Below are positions 17,311 to 25,861 of a stretch of DNA of 33,775 nt, one piece after another (position 1 is the first letter of the stretch; every line of letters begins with the position of its first letter). Source of the DNA: Pirellulales bacterium. Its GTDB lineage: Bacteria > Planctomycetota > Planctomycetia > Pirellulales > Lacipirellulaceae. Position numbers and translations under genes: made by a program. The notes under the pieces were generated by a model. The model ran no database searches and had not been told where the DNA came from. It saw only the letters and a list, made by a program, of their open reading frames with translations. Location of the stretch: contig JADLBW010000002.1 of NCBI GenBank assembly GCA_020847515.1, positions 1 to 33,775 of the forward strand, given 5' to 3'.

Positions 17311-17706
17311 TTACCGTTCGCCGATGGGCGTCTGGGATTCGGCAAGAGATGCGGCGGCCGTCGTTAGCAGCTGGTCGACGAGCTCATTCAACTCGCTTGG
17401 CGTCGGCATCGGGTCGTTTTTTCGCCGGCCCAGGTCGTGCAGGCGCAGGTGCGCGGCGACCGGCTGGTCGAGGCGCTGGAAAAGGCCTAGCGCGCATTCG
17501 ATGGGGCAACCGTCGACGACCCACGCCGGGCGGGCCGCCAGTTGCTTGAGGAAGTGGCGTTTCCCGGCGCCGACGCCGGCGAGGCACGACATTTCCGCCG
17601 CGCCGCGGCGGTCGAGCTCCAGCGCCACCTGGTTGGCCAGTTGCCCGGCGTTGGAGCAGCCCGAACAGGCGAACACGAGGGGTTGAGTCGACGTACCGGT
17701 GGTCAT
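17311..17706 (-). CDS. DGC-domain putative zinc-binding protein
   Basis: This 131-residue protein has a DGC domain (PF08859-type), named for its Asp-Gly-Cys motif. Cys14 and Cys17 lie in FACSGCSNAG, Cys41 in MSCLAGVG, and Cys67 and Cys71 in VVDGCPIECA. It is cytoplasmic and may bind zinc or another metal. Members occur beside redox enzymes and sulfur or selenium genes; here it is the last gene in the minus-strand run behind the molybdoenzyme cluster, 181 bp beyond the chaperone gene. It may belong to that transcript or have its own promoter, which I cannot identify. It could help metal or sulfur handling, but this is inference from position. Confidence 0.75.
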   Translation of the reverse strand: MTTGTSTQPLVFACSGCSNAGQLANQVALELDRRGAAEMSCLAGVGAGKRHFLKQLAARPAWVVDGCPIECALGLFQRLDQPVAAHLRLHDLGRRKNDPMPTPSELNELVDQLLTTAAASLAESQTPIGER

Positions 17707-17887
17707 CTTGAAGCGCTAATTCGCGGCTGCCGGCACACGGCATTCAGCAGCGGTCATAACGGTCGATAGTCCTTGGTGACGGCGCCGTCGCCGCATGCGG
17801 GGCGGGCAATCCAACGGGCAACGCGCCGGAACAACCATTGTGTGCCTATCGCCGTTTAAGCGATGACCGCCACTCTCACCTGCTCAA

Positions 17888-18694
17888 TCAGCCTGCCAGA
17901 CCACAGCCTTCGCAGGCCTCGGGGCGTTCGAGGGGCACAATGGCCTCCGGCGAAGTCGGTGCGCCCACGCGCAAGACCGCGCGCTCTATCGGCATGAAGG
18001 CCGCCAGCATATTGCCAATGGAAGCATAGAAGCCGTTGGGCGATTGACGGTTGATCAGCTTGGCGAACGCAGGCGCCCACCACGAGAGGTGGTCAGCCAA
18101 GAACCGGACTTGAGCGTCGCGACATATCGCGCGTCGATCGTTTTCCAGGCCAGCGTCTTCTTCGGCACTGCAGCGTTCCAGACGTAGCACCAGCGCCATG
18201 AACTCCAGTTCCAGCGCGATATGGTCCGGCCGCTCCGGTCGTGAGTCGGAAATCGACAGACCAAAGGCGCGATAGAATCCCGCCACGTCGGCCAGCCCGT
18301 TCGACCGTTGGAACGTGAATTTGCTGTTCACGTACTCGGTCTCGTACGGGGGGCAGGCGCCGGAGGCAAGCAGCCCGAAACACGCCTCGTATTGAGCGTT
18401 CAGCTCGTCCTTATCGCGGGGCAGGCGGGCAAGCGCCGCCGCGGGATTCAGGTGCGCCGCGGGCAGCTCCCCCAGGGCGAGCTGGGCAGCCGATAGGCGG
18501 CGGCATCGGCGCAGCAACGTCGCCGCTTCCGATAGCACGCCGTCGCCGCGCAGATCCGATAGCTGCGACCAGCAGCGATGCCGGGGATCAGTTAGCGACA
18601 GCGCGAGAAAGCGGTACATCGCCTCCCGGGCAAGGTTCAAGGCCAGATCGAATTGCTGGCCGGATCGCTGGGCGGGCTTGATCGAGTTCTTCAT
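17888..18694 (-). CDS. TorD/DmsD-family molybdoenzyme chaperone
   Basis: This 268-residue cytoplasmic, all-helical protein belongs to the TorD-like family. The ACPPYETEYV motif (about 112-121) and the later DHIALELEFMALVL helix (about 157-170) are the family hallmarks. Such chaperones bind the Tat signal of the catalytic subunit and hold it until the molybdenum cofactor is inserted. The gene ends with a CEGCG motif. It lies 20 nt after the Fe-S subunit gene on the same strand, so it is the dedicated chaperone of the enzyme encoded upstream, as narJ, dmsD or serD are for theirs. The start ATG at 18694 has no clear Shine-Dalgarno sequence. Confidence 0.85.
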   Translation of the reverse strand: MKNSIKPAQRSGQQFDLALNLAREAMYRFLALSLTDPRHRCWSQLSDLRGDGVLSEAATLLRRCRRLSAAQLALGELPAAHLNPAAALARLPRDKDELNAQYEACFGLLASGACPPYETEYVNSKFTFQRSNGLADVAGFYRAFGLSISDSRPERPDHIALELEFMALVLRLERCSAEEDAGLENDRRAICRDAQVRFLADHLSWWAPAFAKLINRQSPNGFYASIGNMLAAFMPIERAVLRVGAPTSPEAIVPLERPEACEGCGLAG

Positions 18695-18714
18695 GGTAAC
18701 GAAGGGGGCCTACG

Positions 18715-20010
18715 TTAGATGGAATTCACATGGGCTTGGGCGGGACGCTCAAAGGTCGGCTCTTCGACGGTCACGCGGACGACTTCCTCGTTGAGCTTGT
18801 TGAAGCCGATAACCGTATCGTTGAAGAGCTCCTGCGTTTTCTTGCTGCCGTCGGGCATGGTGACTTCGATTTCGCCGATCTTCGGCCCTTCCTCGATCTC
18901 GTAGCGGAAGATGATCTGCCGATTGGCGCGAAAGAGCTGCAGCACGGCCAGCAGTTCCCGATCCGGGCAACTGTACTGCTCGATCGCGTGCTCGACCCCG
19001 GGCCCGAACATCTGCACCAGATAGCTTCGCGGGGCCCAGCGCGGCGGAATGTAATAACCATTGGGCTCGGTGCCGAACTGCGGATAGAGCGGCAAGGCGA
19101 CGCGACGCGTCCGAATCAAGTAGTACAGCGGGTTCTTCGGGTCCTCGGCCCAACCGCCGTCGTCGTCGATCTGCACCAGGCCTTGCAGGCGGATCTTGCC
19201 GACGCAGGCCGACATGCAGCGCGTTTCCGCCGGCGCGCCGGTGGGGCTGATCGCCTCGTCTTTACCTTCCAACCGCGGATAACAGGCGATGCACTTCTCG
19301 CTGGTGCGGGTCGTCGGACGGTACATCGCCTTCTTGTAGGGGCAGCCTTCGACGCACTTGCGGTAGCCCCGGCAGCGGCTCTGATCGATCAGCACCACGC
19401 CGTCCTCGGGCCGCTTATAAATCGCATTGCGCGGGCAGGAGGCCAGACAACCAGGATACGTACAGTGATTGCAGATGCGAGCCAGATGAAAGAACCACAC
19501 CTTGTGCTCGGGCAACTGCGCGTCGCCGCCGAACTGGCCAGGGGCTTGGAACTGATTGCCCGTGGCGGTGTCCTCGTGGATGTTGGGGGACCGCCACTCG
19601 TCGTCGGCAGGCAGGTAGCCAAGCGCCCGTTGGGCGCCGTCGGGCCGCGGCTTCTTCTCGGCAGCGTCGAAGATCGTCATGCCTTCAAAGACGCCGTAGG
19701 GCTGCGCCGCCGGATCGGTGCTGCTGGCGTTCCAGACCTGGCCCCCTGGATTCGCATCCTCCAGCATCCCTAGCAGCTTGGCATCCCAATGCTGCGGATA
19801 GCCGCCGTAGGGCTTCGATTCGACGTTGTTCCACCACATCAGTTCCTGGCCCTTGGAAAAGGTCCAGGTGCTCTTGCACGCCATCGTGCAAGTCTGACAG
19901 CCGATGCAGCGGTTCGGATTGAACACGAAGGCGAACTGCCAGCGCGGATGGCGCTCTTCGTGCGGATAGCTCATCGCGCGGCCGATCTGCCAGTTATAGA
20001 CGGTGGGCAT
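18715..20010 (-). CDS. NXR-type iron-sulfur (beta) subunit of a type II DMSO-reductase enzyme
   Basis: The 431-residue product relays electrons from the molybdenum subunit to the cytochrome. Four Cys groups are visible: C35/C38/C41/C45 (CIGCQTCTMAC), C180/C183/C188/C192, C213/C219/C223 with Tyr216 in place of the fourth Cys (CRGYRKCVEGC), and C240/C243/C265/C269. That is three [4Fe-4S] sites and one probable [3Fe-4S] site, as in NarH and relatives. The N-terminal block (TVYNWQIGRAM), MWWNN (58-62) and KPYGGYPQ match what I remember of Nitrospira NxrB. There is no signal peptide, so export would be together with the Tat-bearing alpha subunit. ATG 20010 has GGAG 10 nt upstream. The gene is 64 nt behind the 116-residue protein. 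Selenate, chlorate or nitrate reductase beta subunits remain possible. Confidence 0.9.
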   Translation of the reverse strand: MPTVYNWQIGRAMSYPHEERHPRWQFAFVFNPNRCIGCQTCTMACKSTWTFSKGQELMWWNNVESKPYGGYPQHWDAKLLGMLEDANPGGQVWNASSTDPAAQPYGVFEGMTIFDAAEKKPRPDGAQRALGYLPADDEWRSPNIHEDTATGNQFQAPGQFGGDAQLPEHKVWFFHLARICNHCTYPGCLASCPRNAIYKRPEDGVVLIDQSRCRGYRKCVEGCPYKKAMYRPTTRTSEKCIACYPRLEGKDEAISPTGAPAETRCMSACVGKIRLQGLVQIDDDGGWAEDPKNPLYYLIRTRRVALPLYPQFGTEPNGYYIPPRWAPRSYLVQMFGPGVEHAIEQYSCPDRELLAVLQLFRANRQIIFRYEIEEGPKIGEIEVTMPDGSKKTQELFNDTVIGFNKLNEEVVRVTVEEPTFERPAQAHVNSI

Positions 20011-20074
20011 CGGAACGTGTCTCCAGGATGTGCGCCTGCATTGCGACTCGATTGGGGTGCTGCAAGCGGACGAA

Positions 20075-20425
20075 TTAAGTGGGCAACTCCAGAGGTATAA
20101 GCCGTTCTGAAATGGGCTCGGTTTCGCGGGCGGTCACCCGTACGACGCCGCAGCGAGAAACGATCTCGGCGATGCGGCTGCGCAACGCGTCGTCGCCAAA
20201 GGCCCGTCGTAAGCCGTGAAACGCCTGGTAGTTCGCGTCCAGGGCCAGGTCCGTGATCTGGCGAGCGTCGAAGCCCATGCGGGCGTACTCCTCCACCAGA
20301 AGCTGCAGCATCAGGCGGGCGTCGCCCGCCATCTCGAACCCCTGCAACTCCAGCGGATCATCGGGCAGCATCTCCCGCGACGCAGGATGGATCTTGGGCG
20401 TCGCATGCGAATCAGTCAGTTCCAT
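20075..20425 (-). CDS. Unrecognised 116-residue protein between the alpha and beta subunit genes
   Basis: This small, largely helical, acidic protein has no signal peptide, membrane segment or paired Cys. A 'LPDDPLELQGFEMAGDARLM' segment is followed by a helix LMLQLLVEEYARMGFDARQI, a DANYQAFHGLRRAFGDD stretch and a C-terminal beta-like CGVVRVTARETEP. I have a vague memory of similar proteins near molybdopterin oxidoreductases but cannot confirm it. It lies 22 nt after the alpha gene and 64 nt before the beta gene, so it is surely co-transcribed. It could be an assembly factor, a regulatory subunit or a partner of the cytochrome; nothing in the sequence decides. Confidence 0.8.
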   Translation of the reverse strand: MELTDSHATPKIHPASREMLPDDPLELQGFEMAGDARLMLQLLVEEYARMGFDARQITDLALDANYQAFHGLRRAFGDDALRSRIAEIVSRCGVVRVTARETEPISERLIPLELPT

Positions 20426-20447
20426 GGCTCGTCTTCCCGTACAGGGC

Positions 20448-23400
20448 TCAGGTCATAATTGCTACGTAGCCGCCGGCGAGGTACTTCTCGTTCTGCGGCG
20501 TGGCCTCGCCCGGGCTATAGCCCGACGTCGCCGGACGCCATACGCCTTGACCGTCGAGGCCGCCGTTTTCCGCCTTGGTAATGCGGATGAGCGTCTCCTT
20601 GGGCACCGTGTTGACGGCGTGGTTGTCGACGTCGAACCCGAACGTGTAGCCCATGGCGCCGGTCTTCTTGTGAAACAGCGAGTCGGTCTGGTGCATCGGC
20701 ATCAGCCAGTTGCGGGTGATGCTCTGATGCGAGCCGTAGCGGTAGCTCGCCTGGTAGCCGGTGTCGGCGGCCAGGGCACGGCCGTCGGGTCGCGATTCAT
20801 GCGCCTTGACCGACCGCTCCGTAGCGATCCAGCCGGTGTGCTTCATGATCGTGAAGTTGTAGGGGAGCCCGGGGTTGAACTTCACCCGCACCAGGCAACG
20901 GAAGGCCTTGTGCCGCGGCCCGGCGTCCTCCTTCCAGCCGATGTAGGGTCGGTCTTCGTCGTTGGCGTCGACCCACACGTAGTCTCCCTCGGCGATGCCC
21001 CGGTCGCGCGCGGCCTGGGGATTCATTTGAATTTGCCGATCGGCGACGCCCGGCGCCCGCTTATCGGTGCGATGCGGGTCGCCGAAGTTGTCGCTCCAGA
21101 GCCAGTTCCAATCGACCGTCGACCACGAGGAATGGGTTGAGTGGCGGCTCTTGGGCGTAGTGCAGAAGTGGGCGTAGCCTTGGGCCCACAGGGGGTTGAC
21201 GGTCTTCTTGACCTCGTCCCACGGCATTTTCACGTTGCGCACCTGCCGCAATTCGGCGTCGATCGTGTCCAGCGGGATGCCATAATCCGCCGGGCGAATG
21301 AAGGGACTGGTCGAGACGATCACGTTGGGCAGGTAGGGCGTCGCTTCGACCGCTTCGCGATGGACCACCAGGTTCTCGCCGAACTCGATGGCCTCCGGCA
21401 GATCGCAGTAGCTGTGCATTCGCCCGCTATCGGTATAGAACGGGATCGAGTCGTGGACCTGTTCCCAGAAGGGGACGCGCGGATAGGTGCGGAAGAGCAT
21501 CAGCGCGGCGCCCGGCTCGCCGCCGTAGTCGCCCGCGATCAATTTGTCGACGTTGTAGGGGCCGTCGGCGCCGCGCGTCGTGGTCGCATTGTCGAACACG
21601 CGCTGTAAATAGACCTTGGAATTGCCCTCGGCGACGAACTTGAAGCTATCGGCAAACCGCCGATCTCCGGTCCGCCGGCTCAGGGCGGCGGCCACCTTGG
21701 CGAACACCATGCCGTCGTCGATGGTGTCGTGGATCGGTTTGATGCCCCCTTTCCACACCTGCAGGAAGGGATTTGAACACGACGCCCCGCATTCGTAATC
21801 CTGCATCTCGACCCAGGAGTTCACGGGCAGAACAACGTCCGAATATTCGGCGCTGCCGGTCCATTCGATCTGTTGATCGACGATCATGTCCATCTTGGGC
21901 AGCACATGGACGATGATGTTGTAAATCCACTTCGATTGGTTAAGAAAATTCGCGTTGTTGTACCACAGCACCTTCGTCGGCGTCGGCATGTGCGACTCGC
22001 CCGTAAAGCACCGCTGCTCGCCGTTGGGCAGGTCCACCGTTAGCGTACGCTCGCCGCAGGCCCAGTACGACGGATCTTCGCCGTCGTTGCAGTGCCGCAG
22101 GTCGTGATGGGTGATGCGCTTGCTCTCGTCCAGGACCGGATTGAACGGATCTTCAGCGACGAAGCTGCCGACGCCCGGTCCGCTCCAGGGCGACGCCTGT
22201 AGCAGGGCCCCCTTATAGTTGCCCGCCCAGGTATGCGATCCCGCGCCGTGAATGCCAATATTGCCCGTGAGCATCAGCGGCAAGTAGCAGGCCCGATTGT
22301 GAAGCGTGGCATGGAAGTAATGGTTGATTCCCTCGCCGATATGGATCGCGACGGGATGGCCCGCCTCGGTGGTCTGCCAGATATCTTCGGCCAATCGGCG
22401 CACCAGCGCGGGCGCGGCGCCGGAGATCTCTTCCACGGTCTTTTCGTCGTAGTCCTTCAGATGCCGCTTGTACATCTCGAAGATCGGCATGACGTCGACC
22501 TTCGAGCCGTCGGCGAGCGTCGCCTCGTACACGCCCTCCAGCGCGGCGCTCACGACCATCTTGTCGCCCACTTCGTCGCGGCTGATGAACGCCGGCGCCC
22601 CGGCGTCGGCGTCCCACACGCAGAAGTCGCCGATTCGCTGGCGCTGCTCGTCCGTAAGGCCCTGCACGCGATACGAAGGGCCCTGCGTAAGATCCTTCGG
22701 CGTATAACTCGCGTCCACTTCCTCGGGCCGCAGCCGCTTGAGCGTGTCGGTGCGGACCAACAGCGGAAAGTCGGTGAACCGCTGGCAGAACTCCGGCTTG
22801 TACCACCCGTTGTCGAGCATGATCTTCGTCACGCCCAACAGGACCGCCGTGTCGGAAAGCCCTGGGCGGACCGAAATCCAATAGTCCGACTTGGAGGCGG
22901 GCCCGTTGTATTCCGGAGCGATATCGACGAGCTTCGCTCCGCGCTCCATGCATTCGTTCAGCCAATGCGACTCCGGCATCTTGTTCTCAATGAGATTCTT
23001 GCCCATTTGAATGACTAGCTTGCTGAAGCGCAAGTCGCAGAAGTCCATGTCGGAGGTCTGCAGCCCGTGGACGAACGGATGGCCGGGCGCCTGGTCCCCG
23101 CGCCAGGTGTACTCGTTCCAATCGCGGGCGCCGCGGGCCTGCTCCGGCGGCACGCCCCGGACGTGGTGGTCCAACAGTCCCAGGAGGTTTCCAAAGCGGT
23201 AGATGCCGAACTTGCCGATGACGCCGTGAATCGGCAGGTTGGAACCGATCTTTACGACCCGCGTGCCGGCGCCTTCGACCTTGTCGATCATCCGCTGCTC
23301 GTAGCCGTCTTTCTGCAGCCGGGCGACCCCTTCCGGGCCGGAGTATGTGCGCGCGATCGCCTCCAGCGCCGTGGCCGCGTAGTCGGCGACCTCGTCCCAC

Positions 23401-23915
23401 GACAGCCGCACGAATCGGTCGTTGCCGCGGTCGTCGAACTTGTACTTGGTTCGCAGCTCCGGGTTCTCTGAGAGCGACGGGCAGCCGTCATCCACCCACT
23501 GCTTCCACCCCTGGCGCAGCACGGGTCCTTTCAACCGATAAGGACCGTAGATGCGGCGCTGCATGGTATAGCCCTTGGGGCAGCCGCGAGGGTTCCAAGC
23601 CTTGGTCGCCTTGTTGCCGTAAAGGTCGCCGTACCGATCATGATCGTAGTTCTGCTCGCTGCGGATCATGACGCCATTGCGCACAAAGGCCCGCAGGCGG
23701 CACATATGGGTGTCGTTGGGCGCACAGACCCAGGTGAACGAGCTATCGTACCGGTATTGGTCGAGATAGATTTTTTCCCAGCCGCGGTCGGGATAGCTGC
23801 CCAGCGGGTTTTCGACGCTGACAGGCTCAAACGCCCACAGTTCGGACTTCGCGGCCAACAGCGCGCCGCCGCCGGCGGCACAGGCTTCCAGGAACTTGCG
23901 TCGCAAGATACTCAT
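20448..23915 (-). CDS. NXR-like catalytic (alpha) subunit, molybdopterin oxidoreductase
   Basis: The 1155-residue product begins with a Tat signal (RRKFLEA, residues 5-11), so it works in the periplasm or paryphoplasm. FS0 cluster ligands appear as C64-APN-D68-THM-C72 and C112 in GCPKG, so Asp68 stands where narG has Cys; His70 is an alternative. The likely Mo ligand is Asp249 in LLGLLDHHVRG, aligning with Asp222 of NarG. Blocks such as GWEKIYLDQYRYDSSFTWVC and the QNYDHDRYGDLYGNK stretch look NXR-like, and the length is close to Nitrospira NxrA. ATG 23915 has GGAG 7 nt before it. It lies 58 nt after the cytochrome gene. Nitrite oxidation, nitrate reduction or oxychloride/selenate reduction are all chemically possible. 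Confidence 0.9.
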   Translation of the reverse strand: MSILRRKFLEACAAGGGALLAAKSELWAFEPVSVENPLGSYPDRGWEKIYLDQYRYDSSFTWVCAPNDTHMCRLRAFVRNGVMIRSEQNYDHDRYGDLYGNKATKAWNPRGCPKGYTMQRRIYGPYRLKGPVLRQGWKQWVDDGCPSLSENPELRTKYKFDDRGNDRFVRLSWDEVADYAATALEAIARTYSGPEGVARLQKDGYEQRMIDKVEGAGTRVVKIGSNLPIHGVIGKFGIYRFGNLLGLLDHHVRGVPPEQARGARDWNEYTWRGDQAPGHPFVHGLQTSDMDFCDLRFSKLVIQMGKNLIENKMPESHWLNECMERGAKLVDIAPEYNGPASKSDYWISVRPGLSDTAVLLGVTKIMLDNGWYKPEFCQRFTDFPLLVRTDTLKRLRPEEVDASYTPKDLTQGPSYRVQGLTDEQRQRIGDFCVWDADAGAPAFISRDEVGDKMVVSAALEGVYEATLADGSKVDVMPIFEMYKRHLKDYDEKTVEEISGAAPALVRRLAEDIWQTTEAGHPVAIHIGEGINHYFHATLHNRACYLPLMLTGNIGIHGAGSHTWAGNYKGALLQASPWSGPGVGSFVAEDPFNPVLDESKRITHHDLRHCNDGEDPSYWACGERTLTVDLPNGEQRCFTGESHMPTPTKVLWYNNANFLNQSKWIYNIIVHVLPKMDMIVDQQIEWTGSAEYSDVVLPVNSWVEMQDYECGASCSNPFLQVWKGGIKPIHDTIDDGMVFAKVAAALSRRTGDRRFADSFKFVAEGNSKVYLQRVFDNATTTRGADGPYNVDKLIAGDYGGEPGAALMLFRTYPRVPFWEQVHDSIPFYTDSGRMHSYCDLPEAIEFGENLVVHREAVEATPYLPNVIVSTSPFIRPADYGIPLDTIDAELRQVRNVKMPWDEVKKTVNPLWAQGYAHFCTTPKSRHSTHSSWSTVDWNWLWSDNFGDPHRTDKRAPGVADRQIQMNPQAARDRGIAEGDYVWVDANDEDRPYIGWKEDAGPRHKAFRCLVRVKFNPGLPYNFTIMKHTGWIATERSVKAHESRPDGRALAADTGYQASYRYGSHQSITRNWLMPMHQTDSLFHKKTGAMGYTFGFDVDNHAVNTVPKETLIRITKAENGGLDGQGVWRPATSGYSPGEATPQNEKYLAGGYVAIMT

Positions 23916-23973
23916 AGTCTACTCCGGAGCGTTCATCGAATATTGAGCCAATGATCAGTCGAAACCGGCGGCC

Positions 23974-25845
23974 TCAGGGCGCTAGCGTCAAGTCCTGCCA
24001 GACCGTGATAAGCTTCTGTCCGTCGCGGTCGCGTTTGTCTCCGTCCCATACGGCGAAGGAGACCGACGCCCGCTTGCCCGCTTGCAGCGCGACGCCGTCG
24101 TCGGGCGACGGGGGCGCCAACGGCCGCCGCATGACGACGGTCCACCGCCCGTCCTGCCAGGCGCCGTGCGCCTGCACGATTTGGCTTTGCGGCATCCGGA
24201 ACGTCACCGTACCGGGACCGCCGACTTGCAGCGACGATCCGCCTGCGCCGTCGCCGGGCGGTACGATCTGATTGCCGCTGGCGCGGGCAGGCAAGGAAAC
24301 GTCCGGTTGTGCGGCGGTGCGCGCCCCTTCGCGGTCGGATTCCGCGCTGGCAACGGTCGACTCGTGGAAGGGGTAGATGTCCACCACCATGCGGGGATTG
24401 ACGTCTTCGACGGTCGCCGGCGGACCGTCGCGATCGGCGTCCCAGAACCATACGTCCACCGGCGACTGCAGGTCGCCCATGCCGAGGAACGGTTCATCGG
24501 CGCCGCCGTACACTTGCACGGCGACGGCGTCCTTGAAGGCTTCGCTTCGCAGCGGCTGATCGTTCTGCGAACCGTCGCGCCACGAAAGCCGAACCGCGAT
24601 TTCCTTGCCGTCGTGAATCGCCTGCACCTGCAATTCCGGATCGGGCGTCGTGCGCCACCAGAGCGGCGCCGTCCGAAGTCGAATCGGCTCTGAGGCCGAC
24701 CAGGCCGAGTCGCTCTGGAGGTCGGCCAACTGGTCGACCCGCGCGGCCGACAGTCGTTCGCGGTTCAACACCGCCGCGGCCCGCTGTTCTTCCGTGGACA
24801 GCGAACGAATGAAATGAACCAGGTCGACCCGCTCCTCGGGAGTCATGGCGCTGGATCCCGGCATCGGCGTGCCGGGCATGCCGAAGGCGATGCGGCGATA
24901 GAGCGACTCCGGATCCGGGTTGCCCTTGAAAATGCCGAGCGTGAAGTCGCGCGGGCTGGTCGGCATCTGCTCGATATCGACCATCGCCTCGACGCCGTCG
25001 CCGCGCCCCTCGGCGCCGTGGCAGGAGATGCAGCCGTGTTTTTGATACGCCTGCTTGCCGCGCGCCAATCCTTCAGGGCTGGGTTCGCCCAGGTCCGGCG
25101 TCTCCGTCGGAGAGCCGGGCGTGGTGAAGTCGGCGACGTGCTGCTCGATCTCTTCCTGAACCTCCGGCGAGGCTATCTCCTCGTCGCTCAGCTCTTCGTC
25201 CTCTTTGAGTGTTCGAACGTACGCGCTGCGCTCGCCTTCGCTACGGATCCGCAAGATCTCGTCCACTAAGGCGTCGCGATCCTCCTGCGGCAGATGGGCC
25301 CACGGCGGCATGGTTGATCCGGGCATGCCGCGGATCAGAATCGCGTGCAGATCCTCGCGCGTCGGAACGTTGTTATCCGTGCTGACCAGGCGGAAATTGC
25401 CCGCCTGCAGATTTCGGGGCTTGGGGAACAGGAAGGTCGCCGCAATTCCTCGGCCGTCGCCCATGTCGCCATGACAGGCCGCACAATGCCGAGCATAGAG
25501 CTGGCGCCCGCGATCGGCGGCGGCAACCGGCGCCGGCTCGACGGCCGCTGGCGACGCCGCTGGCGGCGACGAAGCGGGGGGCTCGGGCGCCGCCGTTTCG
25601 ACTGCGGCAGGCGACGGCTCGTCAGACGCCGCCGTTTCGACCGCGGCGGGCAGCGGCTCGTCAGACGGCGCCGTTTCCACCGCGGCGGGTAGCGGCTCTT
25701 CGGCCGCCGCTGCTGGCGCCGCGACGACCTCGGTTGCCGCCGAAGCGGGCGCCCTGGGCGCCGATTCCTGACAGCCAACGGCCAGCAGCGCCAGCGATAT
25801 CCAGGCCCAACCGTCGCCGACGGCAAATGATGCGAGGGACCTCAT
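23974..25845 (-). CDS. Lipoprotein with two c-type heme motifs fused to a heme-b (EB_dh/gamma-subunit) domain
   Basis: The 623-residue product is a likely gamma subunit and electron acceptor. The lipobox is AVGC with Cys25. A Pro/Ala-rich linker (about 30-110) contains a 13-residue triplicate. CxxCH motifs are CAACH (121-125) and CISCH (272-276), each with a candidate Met ligand (GMPGSTMPPW, GMPGTPMPG). From about residue 385 to the C-terminus lies a domain like the ethylbenzene-dehydrogenase gamma subunit (APLWWRTTPDPELQVQAIHDG, EIAVRLSWRDGSQND, FKDAVAVQVYG, SPVDVWFWDADRDG), which binds heme b. So up to three hemes could lie in one chain tethered to a membrane. GGGAG sits 9 nt before ATG 25845. 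It is in the operon between the HemY and alpha genes. Confidence 0.88.
   Translation of the reverse strand: MRSLASFAVGDGWAWISLALLAVGCQESAPRAPASAATEVVAAPAAAAEEPLPAAVETAPSDEPLPAAVETAASDEPSPAAVETAAPEPPASSPPAASPAAVEPAPVAAADRGRQLYARHCAACHGDMGDGRGIAATFLFPKPRNLQAGNFRLVSTDNNVPTREDLHAILIRGMPGSTMPPWAHLPQEDRDALVDEILRIRSEGERSAYVRTLKEDEELSDEEIASPEVQEEIEQHVADFTTPGSPTETPDLGEPSPEGLARGKQAYQKHGCISCHGAEGRGDGVEAMVDIEQMPTSPRDFTLGIFKGNPDPESLYRRIAFGMPGTPMPGSSAMTPEERVDLVHFIRSLSTEEQRAAAVLNRERLSAARVDQLADLQSDSAWSASEPIRLRTAPLWWRTTPDPELQVQAIHDGKEIAVRLSWRDGSQNDQPLRSEAFKDAVAVQVYGGADEPFLGMGDLQSPVDVWFWDADRDGPPATVEDVNPRMVVDIYPFHESTVASAESDREGARTAAQPDVSLPARASGNQIVPPGDGAGGSSLQVGGPGTVTFRMPQSQIVQAHGAWQDGRWTVVMRRPLAPPSPDDGVALQAGKRASVSFAVWDGDKRDRDGQKLITVWQDLTLAP
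25582..25698 (-). repeat. Three tandem 39-bp units coding a 13-residue repeat
   Basis: Residues 50-88 of the cytochrome read as three copies of E-P-(L/S)-P-A-A-V-E-T-A-x-x-(D/E). At the DNA level the copies are nearly identical (period 39 bases), so they arose by recent tandem duplication and could vary in number between strains. They form a flexible linker between the lipid anchor and the first heme domain. Confidence 0.85.
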
Positions 25846-25861
25846 TACAGCAGTCTCCCAA

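Noticed and set aside
19789..20100. Plus-strand and other long frames inside the alpha and beta subunit genes
   Set aside because: These are antisense reading frames caused by high GC content; the opposite strand carries the complete conserved motifs.
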